In this document: positions 30,074 through 36,942 of the stretch, piece by piece | Position numbering within the stretch: position 1 is the first letter of the stretch | How the letters are laid out: each line of letters begins with the position of its first letter | NCBI RefSeq assembly: GCF_031450785.1 | Contig: NZ_JARTWB010000002.1 | Span: forward strand, 682,001-746,000 | Direction of reading: 5' to 3' | Origin: Caballeronia sp. LZ062 | Lineage (GTDB): Bacteria; Pseudomonadota; Gammaproteobacteria; Burkholderiales; Burkholderiaceae | Length of the DNA stretch: 64,000 nucleotides | Translations under genes and position numbers: made by a program | The notes under the pieces: model-generated | What the model was told of the DNA's origin: nothing | The model's input: only the letters and a program-made list of their open reading frames with translations | Database searches by the model: none

Positions 30074-30572
30074 GGTCAGTTCAGGTTCTCGCGGCGGCGC
30101 GCAGCCGATGGTCGACGCACATGCAGGCGTCGGATGCTTCGGCGGCGCGCGAATGCCGCTTCGAGCGGCTCGGCGTGCGGCGCGCCCACATGAGGCGCGA
30201 CACGCTCTATCAGGCGAGTTATCGGCCGCGTGGCGGATTTCTTTAACCGTTACGCCGAGCGGGGCGGCCGGCGCGCGGCAATCAGGGAAAACGCGCTGCG
30301 CGGCCCGTGCGCAGATGCGTAATATTGGCGCAGGCGATTTCGGTTACAGTGCGCCTTTTCGGCGGAAACGCCCCGGCCGCGGTCGCTTGGCGGCGGGCGT
30401 CGCACGCCACGTTTGCCCGATTCGGGTATGTGTCGCATACGTTACGCTTCATGATCGATTGCCTTTCATCGCCGGCCGGCGTGCGTCACAAAAACGCGCC
30501 GGGCCGCAAAGCTTTGCGCCGATGCCGGCACGCCTTGCCTGCCGGATTCGTTGCCCTCATTCCGTTTTCGTC
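30074..30572. other. Long intergenic region between divergent GGDEF-EAL and EAL-HDOD genes
   Basis: 499 bp with no supportable gene. An in-frame upstream extension of the EAL-HDOD reading frame crosses it but has arginine/alanine-rich shadow composition. I found no clear promoter. Confidence 0.5.
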
Positions 30573-31847
30573 ATGCCCGATTCCTGGCTGAAGCTGCTCG
30601 CGAGACGGGAGCCGAGCGTCTATGTCGGCCGCCAGCCGATTCTCGACGGCGCGGGCGCGCTCGCGGCCTACGAACTGCTTTTCCGCGACAGCCCGGAAAA
30701 CCGCGCCGACGTTCACGACGACGTGCAGGCCACCGCGCATGTCGTCGCGCGTACGGTGGGGGAGCTGGGCGTGCCGGCGGTGCTCGGCCTGCATCCGGGC
30801 TACGTGAACATGAGCCGCGAGCTGATCTTCGACGACATCGTGCATCTCATGCAGCCCGAGCGTTTCGTGCTGGAACTGCTGGAAAGCATCGAGTTCGACG
30901 ACGCGCTTTTCAAGCGTTGCGCGCAGTTGCGCCGCAGCGGTTTTCGCTTCGCGCTCGACGACGTCACGCGCATCGACGATACGCTGCTCGCCGCGCTGCC
31001 ATCGGTCGACATCGTGAAGGTGGATCTGCTCGCGACCGAACGTGCGCACCTGTGCGAACTCGCGTCGCTCGTGAAGCAGCACGGCAAGGTGCTCGTCGCG
31101 GAGAAGGTCGAAACGCACGAGGTCTTCAATGAGGCGCGCCAGCTCGGCTTCGACCTCTTCCAGGGCTATTTCTTCGCGCGGCCGCAAGTGCTCTCGGCGC
31201 GGCGCGCGAGCCCGGCGCGCGGCACGCTGTTGCGGCTGCTGTCGGTGCTCGGCAGCGATCCCGGCATGCGCGAACTGGAAGCCGAACTGAAGCGCAATCC
31301 GGATGTCGTTCTGCAACTCATGCGCCTCGCCAATTCGAGCGCACATGCGCGCGCGCGCAACGTCTCGTCGCTGAAGGAAGCGGTCGCCGCCACCGGCACG
31401 CGCCAGCTGATGCGCTGGACGCAACTGCTGCTGTACGCGGACGGCAGTGGCTTGCCGTGGCGTTCCGACCCGCTCGTGCAGCTTGTCGGCACGCGGGCGC
31501 GCTTCATGGAACTGGCAGCCGGTGCGTTGCGTCCTTCGGATGACGCGTTCTCCGATGCCGCGTTCCTGACCGGCATCTTTTCGCTCGTGCATGTCGTGGT
31601 CGACATGCAGCCCGCCGAGATTGTCGATAAGCTGCAACTGGCCGACGACATCCGCTCGGCCATTCTCGCGGGCGCGGGCGAACTGGGCGCGCTGCTCGGC
31701 ATCGCGCGGGCGACCGAGCGCGGCGATATCGTCGCGCTCGACAACATCCGGCTCGCTCACCGGGCGTTCGATGCACTGACGCCCGAGTTGCTGGCCACGC
31801 TTCAGGTCGAGGCGGCGGCATGGTTCAGCGAGCAGCGGCTCGACTGA
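30573..31847 (+). CDS. EAL-HDOD (YuxH-type) signalling protein
   Basis: A 424-aa protein with a degenerate EAL domain (~15-210; VYVGRQPILDGAGALAAYELLFRD) followed by an HDOD domain (~215-400; LLRLLSVLGSDPGMRELEAEL, QLMRLANSS). In the EAL part the EAL motif is ELL and the DDFGTGYS loop is replaced by DDVTRIDDT, so it probably does not hydrolyse c-di-GMP. Proteins of this YuxH/COG3434 type act as signalling adaptors. The reading frame is open far upstream, but the ATG at 30573 starts the recognisable domain; no strong ribosome site is visible. Confidence 0.86.
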   Translation: MPDSWLKLLARREPSVYVGRQPILDGAGALAAYELLFRDSPENRADVHDDVQATAHVVARTVGELGVPAVLGLHPGYVNMSRELIFDDIVHLMQPERFVLELLESIEFDDALFKRCAQLRRSGFRFALDDVTRIDDTLLAALPSVDIVKVDLLATERAHLCELASLVKQHGKVLVAEKVETHEVFNEARQLGFDLFQGYFFARPQVLSARRASPARGTLLRLLSVLGSDPGMRELEAELKRNPDVVLQLMRLANSSAHARARNVSSLKEAVAATGTRQLMRWTQLLLYADGSGLPWRSDPLVQLVGTRARFMELAAGALRPSDDAFSDAAFLTGIFSLVHVVVDMQPAEIVDKLQLADDIRSAILAGAGELGALLGIARATERGDIVALDNIRLAHRAFDALTPELLATLQVEAAAWFSEQRLD

Positions 31848-31881
31848 GCGCGCCTCGAAACGATCACGGAGAGACATCCGC

Positions 31882-32454
31882 ATGAAAAGAAGGATCACGA
31901 CGGTGGCAGGCGTCGCGCTTTCGGCGGCGATCACATGCGCGGCTGCGGCTTATCCGCTCGTGGCGGGCGCGACGCTCAAGCCGGGCGATGCCGCGCCCGC
32001 GTTCCACGCGCAGGCATCGATCGGCGGCAACGTCTACGATTACTCGCTCGCCGACGCGCTCAAGAAAGGCCCCGTCGTGCTGTATTTCTATCCGGCGGCA
32101 TTCACGAAGGGCTGCACGATCGAGGCCCACGAATTCGCCGAAGCGGTCGATCAGTACAAGGCGCAGGGCGCCACGGTCATCGGCGTGTCGCACGACGATA
32201 TCGGCACCTTGCAGCGCTTTTCCGTGAGCGAGTGCCGCAGCAAGTTTCCGGTCGCGGCCGACACCGACGCGAAGATCATCGGCGCATACGACGCCGCGCT
32301 GCCTTTCAAGAGTTCGATGGCCAATCGCGTGTCGTACGTGATCGCGCCGGATGGCAAGATCATCTACGAGTACACGAGCCTGTCGCCGGACCAGCACGTC
32401 GCGAACACGCTGCAGGCGCTGCGCGACTGGAACGCGAAGCACAAGGCGCAGTGA
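31882..32454 (+). CDS. Exported AhpC/TSA-family peroxiredoxin (Bcp/PrxQ-like)
   Basis: A thiol peroxidase of 190 aa with a signal peptide (MKRRITTVAGVALSAAITCA, cleavage near residue 30), which places it in the periplasm. The peroxidatic motif PAAFTKGCT puts the catalytic cysteine at 78; a second cysteine at 118 (SVSECRSKF) may resolve it. The usual Bcp resolving cysteine five residues after the first is absent. It reduces peroxides with electrons from an unidentified periplasmic thiol. It lies 34 bp after the EAL-HDOD gene and may share its transcript. Confidence 0.88.
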   Translation: MKRRITTVAGVALSAAITCAAAAYPLVAGATLKPGDAAPAFHAQASIGGNVYDYSLADALKKGPVVLYFYPAAFTKGCTIEAHEFAEAVDQYKAQGATVIGVSHDDIGTLQRFSVSECRSKFPVAADTDAKIIGAYDAALPFKSSMANRVSYVIAPDGKIIYEYTSLSPDQHVANTLQALRDWNAKHKAQ

Positions 32455-32488
32455 TGACGGCGGCTTCGATCATTCACGAAAGGTAACC

Positions 32489-32977
32489 ATGCCGATCGTT
32501 CTCGCGCTCATTGCGCTCGCGGCGCTGATCTACGGCGCGGTGTGGTCCTTCGACGCGCTCCATACGCGCTTCGGGCTGGGCGTCGCCGTTGGCGTCGCGG
32601 TCGTCGTGGCGGCGGCAGTGGCGGCGGGCATCGCGTACTGGATCGCGCGGCGTCGCGAGATCGCGCCGAATCTGCCGCGCGTCAAGGGCGACGCCGCCAC
32701 GAACTGGACGCACGAACTGAAGCGCGACTGGGGCGGCGTGCGGCTCGCGGCCGACAAGCGCCTGCTCGACGTGCGCGTGGGCGAGGCGAGCGGGCACTAC
32801 ATCTTCGCGGATTTGCGCGATGCCCGCATGACGCAAGACGATGCGCAAGGCGCGTGGCATGTGATGCTCGACGTCGCCGATACCGCGCACAGCCAGTGGC
32901 GTCTGCCGATGGCCGACCGCGCCGAAGCGCGGAAATGGACGCGCATTCTCTCGCTCGCGGTTCAGCAGAAACTTTGA
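32489..32977 (+). CDS. Hypothetical membrane-anchored protein
   Basis: A 162-aa protein with two N-terminal hydrophobic helices (residues 2-20 and ~30-52, the second alanine/valine-rich), then a cytoplasmic or periplasmic soluble domain with DWGGVRLAADKRLLDVRVGE and AHSQWRLPMADRAEARKW. I recognise no family. AAGG precedes the ATG at 32489. It follows the peroxiredoxin gene by 34 bp and is convergent with cioB. Confidence 0.75.
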   Translation: MPIVLALIALAALIYGAVWSFDALHTRFGLGVAVGVAVVVAAAVAAGIAYWIARRREIAPNLPRVKGDAATNWTHELKRDWGGVRLAADKRLLDVRVGEASGHYIFADLRDARMTQDDAQGAWHVMLDVADTAHSQWRLPMADRAEARKWTRILSLAVQQKL

Positions 32978-32993
32978 CCGAGCCGATACAACT

Positions 32994-34001
32994 TTATTCC
33001 ACGTGATAGCCGATATCGCTGCGCACCTTGCCGCGAAACACCCAGTACGACCAGGTCACGTAGATCATCAGCACCGGCAGCAGAAACAACGTTCCGATGA
33101 GAAAGAACTGATGCGTGATCGGCGCGGCCGACGCGTCCCATAGCGTCACCGAAGGCGGCGCGATGAACGGCCACAGGCTGATGACGAGCCCCGTGAACGC
33201 CAGAAAGAAGAGGCCCATCGAGCAGACGAACGGCAGCACTTCGCGGCCTTTCGACAGGCTCGACCAGAGCTTCCACGCGAGAAACGCGGTGAGCAACGGC
33301 ACAGGCGCGAACGCGAACGCCATCGGAAAGCCGAACCAGCGCGCGGCGATGCGCGCGTCTTTCAGCGGCGTCCACAAGCTGATGAGCAGAATGAACGCGA
33401 GCACGCCGATGAGCGCAACGCGCGCCATCTTGCGGCCCCACGCCTGCAAGTCGCCTTCGGTCTTGAGCACGAGCCACGTCGAGCCTTGCAGCGCGTAGCC
33501 GAATATCAGGCCGACGCCGACGAGCAGCGGAAACGGCGCGAGCCAGTCCCAGCTCGTTCCCACGTACTGCCGCCCCGCTATCGGAAAGCCCTGAATGAAC
33601 ATGCCGAGCACGATGCCTTGCGAGAACGTGGCGAGCAGCGACCCGTATGCGAACGCGCGATCCCAGAGCCACTTGCGCGCGCCGACGACTTCGCGGAATT
33701 CGAAGGCCACGCCGCGAAAGATCAGGCCGAGCAGCATGAAGAGCACGGGGAAATAGACGGCCGGCACGATGATCGCGTAGGCGAGCGGGAACACGGCGAA
33801 GAGTCCGCCGCCGCCGAGCACGAGCCACGTTTCGTTGAAGTCCCAGACGGGTGCGACGGAGTTGATCATCAGATTGCGCTCGTCGTGGTCGCGGCGCAGC
33901 AGAAAGAGCATGCCGACGCCGAGATCGAAGCCGTCGAGCAGCACATACATGAACACGGCCAGCGCGAGAATGGCGGCCCACAGCGGCACGAGATCGAGCA
34001 T
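32994..34001 (-). CDS. cioB: Cytochrome bd-type (cyanide-insensitive) quinol oxidase subunit II
   Basis: The 335-aa structural subunit of a bd-type terminal oxidase with about eight to nine transmembrane helices. MLDGFDLGVGMLF-type sequence near the start (VLLDGFDLGVGMLFLL), NSVAPVWDFNETWLVLGGGGLFA and FRGVAFEFREV are hallmark segments of CydB/CioB. It follows cioA by 25 bp on the minus strand. No small CydX-type frame follows. Expression is likely favoured at low oxygen, but no regulatory site was identified. Confidence 0.93.
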   Translation of the reverse strand: MLDLVPLWAAILALAVFMYVLLDGFDLGVGMLFLLRRDHDERNLMINSVAPVWDFNETWLVLGGGGLFAVFPLAYAIIVPAVYFPVLFMLLGLIFRGVAFEFREVVGARKWLWDRAFAYGSLLATFSQGIVLGMFIQGFPIAGRQYVGTSWDWLAPFPLLVGVGLIFGYALQGSTWLVLKTEGDLQAWGRKMARVALIGVLAFILLISLWTPLKDARIAARWFGFPMAFAFAPVPLLTAFLAWKLWSSLSKGREVLPFVCSMGLFFLAFTGLVISLWPFIAPPSVTLWDASAAPITHQFFLIGTLFLLPVLMIYVTWSYWVFRGKVRSDIGYHVE

Positions 34002-34026
34002 CGCGTTCTCCTGTTCTGGAAGAGGG

Positions 34027-35490
34027 CTAGTTGGGCCGGCGCGGCGGCACGATGTCGTCGCTCGGCGCGACGTCCGCCGTTTGTCGCGACGTATCGCCGC
34101 CCGAGGAAACCGCCGAGAGCGGCCGCGCCGCGCGCGTCTTCGGCTGAAGCAGTTCGTTCTCGTGGCCCTGCGTGGCCTCCGACGGACCGATGCGTACGAG
34201 ACGCCGCAACAGGATGTAGCCCGAGCCGAAGATCACGCAATACGCGAGCACGTACAGCAGCCACGACAAGCCGACGTCGCCGGTAGTGAGCGACGGCGTC
34301 ACGGAGTCGCGCGTGCGCAGGACGCCGTACACGGTCCACGGCTGGCGGCCCGCTTCGGTCGTGGTCCAGCCGGCGAGCACGGCGATGAAGCCGAGCGGCA
34401 TCGCGAACGTGGCCGCGCGCAGCCATCGCCGGCTGCGTTCCAGCTTGCCGCGCGCGAAGAGCACGATGCCGGACAGCACCACCAGGAACATCAGCATGGC
34501 GATACCGACCATGATGTGGAACGCAAAGAACACGACCGCGACAGGCGGACGGTCCTCGCGCGGAAAGTCCTTGAGCCCGCGCACGTAGCCGTTCGGATCG
34601 TGCGTCAGATAGATGCTGCCGAGCACCGGCACGGAGATTTCGAAGTGGTTACGCTCTTCGTCCTGATCGGGAATCGAAAAGAGATTGGCGGGCACGCGCG
34701 AGCCGGACTCCCAGAGCGCCTCCATCGCGGCGAGCTTGGCCGGCTGGTGCTTGAGCGTGTTGAGGCCGTGCGCGTCGCCGAGCACCATCTGCACCGGCAC
34801 CATGATGATGAGAAAGATCAGCGACATCTTCAGCATCACGCGGCTTTCCTCGATCGCGCGGCCCTGACGCATGTACATGGCGCCGACGCCGAGAATCACG
34901 AAGGCGGTGGTCACGAGAAACGCGCTCACCGTATGGCTCAGCCGGAACGGAAACGACGGCGAAAAGATCACGTCGAAGAAGCTCACCACTTCGAAGCGGC
35001 CATCGGGGAGCAGACGGTAGCCTTGCGGCGTTTGCATCCAGCTGTTGACGGCGAGAATCCAGAACGACGAGATGAGCGTGCCGATCGCGACGAAAAGCGC
35101 GGACATCACATGCGCCCATTGCGGCACGAGCTTGCGGCCGAACAGCAGCACGCCGAGAAACGCCGACTCCAGGAAGAACGCGGTGAGCACTTCATAACCC
35201 ATCAAGGGGCCGACGACATTCGCGGTGCGGTCGGCGTAGCGGCTCCAGTTGGTGCCGAACTGAAACGGCATCACGATGCCCGACACCACGCCCATGCCGA
35301 ACGACACCGCGAAAATCTTGAGCCAGAACGCCGACAAACGCCGGTAGACGTCGCGCTTGGTGATCCACCAGTTGACTTCCAGCGTGGCGATGAAACAGGC
35401 GAGCCCGACGGTGAAAGCCGGCAGCAAGATATGGAACGCAATCACCCACGCGAACTGAAAGCGCGAGAGCAGCACCGGATCGATATGCAT
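34027..35490 (-). CDS. cioA: Cytochrome bd-type (cyanide-insensitive) quinol oxidase subunit I
   Basis: The 487-aa haem-bearing subunit that oxidises quinol and reduces oxygen to water in the inner membrane. Visible are the N-terminal SRFQFAWVIAFHILLPAF with a haem-ligand histidine, RLSHTVSAF with the second conserved histidine, GDAHGLNTLKHQPAKLAAME and GWTTTEAGRQPW. The quinol-loop region between these last motifs is short, as in CIO-type rather than E. coli CydA enzymes. The hydrophilic C-terminal ~50 residues are a lineage-specific tail. It is the first gene of the two-gene operon. Confidence 0.94.
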   Translation of the reverse strand: MHIDPVLLSRFQFAWVIAFHILLPAFTVGLACFIATLEVNWWITKRDVYRRLSAFWLKIFAVSFGMGVVSGIVMPFQFGTNWSRYADRTANVVGPLMGYEVLTAFFLESAFLGVLLFGRKLVPQWAHVMSALFVAIGTLISSFWILAVNSWMQTPQGYRLLPDGRFEVVSFFDVIFSPSFPFRLSHTVSAFLVTTAFVILGVGAMYMRQGRAIEESRVMLKMSLIFLIIMVPVQMVLGDAHGLNTLKHQPAKLAAMEALWESGSRVPANLFSIPDQDEERNHFEISVPVLGSIYLTHDPNGYVRGLKDFPREDRPPVAVVFFAFHIMVGIAMLMFLVVLSGIVLFARGKLERSRRWLRAATFAMPLGFIAVLAGWTTTEAGRQPWTVYGVLRTRDSVTPSLTTGDVGLSWLLYVLAYCVIFGSGYILLRRLVRIGPSEATQGHENELLQPKTRAARPLSAVSSGGDTSRQTADVAPSDDIVPPRRPN

Positions 35491-35615
35491 GAACGCTCCT
35501 TGGTCGATTCTTGCAACGTTTGCGTCGAACGATGCGCGGGGGCACGCGAAGGCGGCGATCGTTCCTCAAGACACGGCTTGCTGGCGCGGGACACGCGGCG
35601 CATGAACCCGTTTGC

Positions 35616-35621
35616 TACAAT
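35616..35621 (+). promoter_or_regulatory. Putative extended -10 element upstream of the guanidine riboswitch
   Basis: TACAAT preceded by TG one base upstream (TGCTACAAT), an extended -10. Transcription from near 35628 would include the whole riboswitch. Confidence 0.45.
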
Positions 35622-35644
35622 TTCGGCTTCGCTCATCAGCTAAT

Positions 35645-35693
35645 CGCGTGCCGGACGGCCGGCACGCGCATCGACTCATTCGGGGACGGCCCC
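35645..35693 (+). ncRNA. Guanidine-II (mini-ykkC) riboswitch
   Basis: Two hairpins each carry an ACGG tetraloop. P1 has a perfect 10-bp stem (35645-35654 with 35659-35668) and P2 a GGGG/CCCC stem (35682-35685 with 35690-35693); a 13-base linker joins them. Two ACGR-loop hairpins upstream of a SugE-type gene are the definition of the guanidine-II class. The Shine-Dalgarno GGGAG (35702-35706) lies just after P2. Guanidine binding to the two loops is known to expose the ribosome site, turning on guanidinium export. Confidence 0.93.
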
Positions 35694-35713
35694 ATTTCCA
35701 TGGGAGTCACCCA

Positions 35714-36034
35714 ATGTCCTGGATTCTTCTTTTCATCGCCGGCCTGCTGGAAGTCGCGTGGGCAGCGGGGCTCAAGACGTCCGAAGGTTTCACGAAGCTC
35801 GGGCCGTCCGTCTTCACGCTCGTCACGGCCGTCGGCAGCTTCGTGCTGCTCGCGCTCGCCATGCGCCAGTTGCCGCTCGGCACCGCGTATGCGGTGTGGA
35901 CGGGCATCGGGGCGGTCGGCGCGTTCGTGTTCGGGATCGTGTTCATGGGCGAGGCGGTGTCGGCGGCGCGCATCGTGAGCGCTGTGCTCATCGTCGCGGG
36001 GCTGATCGGGCTCAAGCTCACGTCGGGCCACTGA
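35714..36034 (+). CDS. sugE: SugE/Gdx small multidrug-resistance protein, guanidinium exporter
   Basis: A 106-aa four-helix inner-membrane antiporter of the SMR family. The first helix [20 protein letters not shown] carries the essential glutamate (E13) in the [12 protein letters not shown] pattern of the Gdx/SugE subtype, which exports guanidinium in exchange for protons, rather than EmrE-type drug pumps. The ATG at 35714 follows GGGAG by seven bases and is under direct control of the guanidine-II riboswitch. The riboswitch makes the substrate assignment unusually firm. Confidence 0.94.
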   Translation: MSWILLFIAGLLEVAWAAGLKTSEGFTKLGPSVFTLVTAVGSFVLLALAMRQLPLGTAYAVWTGIGAVGAFVFGIVFMGEAVSAARIVSAVLIVAGLIGLKLTSGH

Positions 36035-36113
36035 AAGGCGCGTCGCGTGAGCGCGGCGCGCCGGGAACGGCAATCGCTTGGCCGCTCGCTGCAACGCGCG
36101 CTTTTTGCGTGGA

Positions 36114-36119
36114 TATAAT
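36114..36119 (+). promoter_or_regulatory. Putative -10 element of the DUF4126 gene
   Basis: TATAAT in GGATATAATGG, 194 bases before the DUF4126 ATG. No convincing -35. Confidence 0.35.
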
Positions 36120-36312
36120 GGTCTGAAGTCAGTCTGACGGGCGCCTCGCGCGGTTGCAGCTTTCGCGCGGGAAAGGCTGGCGGTTTCATCTCACGAGCGC
36201 CCGCGTCGCGGCTTCTTCCGGTCATGCTTAGAGCACCGTCGCAAGCCAATTGTTTCAGCTGGTACAGCAGCGCCTAAGCCAAAAGCGCGGCTGGCGCCAC
36301 AAGGAGGCGGCA

Positions 36313-36942
36313 ATGCTGGAGTCACTTTCGCTCGCTGCGGGCTTGTCATGGGCGAGCGGGCTGCGCCTGTACCTCACGGTCTTCGTCGCCGGCCTTTTCG
36401 AGCGCATGGGCGTCATTCATCTGCCGGATACGCTCGCGGTGCTCGCCTCGCCTTGGGTGATCGGCGTCGCGGCGGTGCTCGCGGTCGTCGAATTTCTCGC
36501 CGACAAAATTCCCGCGCTCGATTCCCTGTGGGACGCCATTCATACGCTGATTCGCATTCCGGCGGGCGCCGTGCTGGCGGCAGGCTCGCTCGGCCACGCC
36601 GATCCGACGCTGCTTACCATCGCCGCGCTCGCGGGCGGTACGCTCGCCGGGGCGTCACATTTCGCGAAGGCGGGCACGCGCGCGCTCATCAATCTTTCGC
36701 CGGAGCCGGTGTCGAATTGGGCGGCATCCGCCACCGAAGACGTCGGCGCGACGCTCGGACTCGTGCTCGCGTTCTTCGTGCCGCTCTTGTTCCTCGTCAT
36801 GCTGATCGCGTTTCTGGTGGTCGCCGGCTGGGCGCTGCCGCGTCTCGTGCGCGGCGTGCATGGCGGCGTCTCGCGCATGGCCAAGCACATGCTGCCGGGC
36901 ACGCATAACCCCATCAGCCGCCTGCGGAGCAAGCACGATTGA
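36313..36942 (+). CDS. DUF4126-family membrane protein
   Basis: A 209-aa inner-membrane protein with about five hydrophobic helices. The opening LSLAAGLSWASGLRLYLTVF and the ADKIPALDSLWDAIHTLIR segment are what I associate with DUF4126. Function is unknown. The ATG at 36313 has an excellent AAGGAGG site. Its stop overlaps the TTG start of the large permease (TTGA), so the two are coupled, hinting at a shared envelope function. Confidence 0.82.
   Translation: MLESLSLAAGLSWASGLRLYLTVFVAGLFERMGVIHLPDTLAVLASPWVIGVAAVLAVVEFLADKIPALDSLWDAIHTLIRIPAGAVLAAGSLGHADPTLLTIAALAGGTLAGASHFAKAGTRALINLSPEPVSNWAASATEDVGATLGLVLAFFVPLLFLVMLIAFLVVAGWALPRLVRGVHGGVSRMAKHMLPGTHNPISRLRSKHD

Noticed and set aside
29784..30572. 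N-terminal extension of the EAL-HDOD protein
   Set aside because: The added ~260 residues lie opposite the GGDEF-EAL gene and its upstream region and look like shadow translation; the domain starts at the ATG at 30573.
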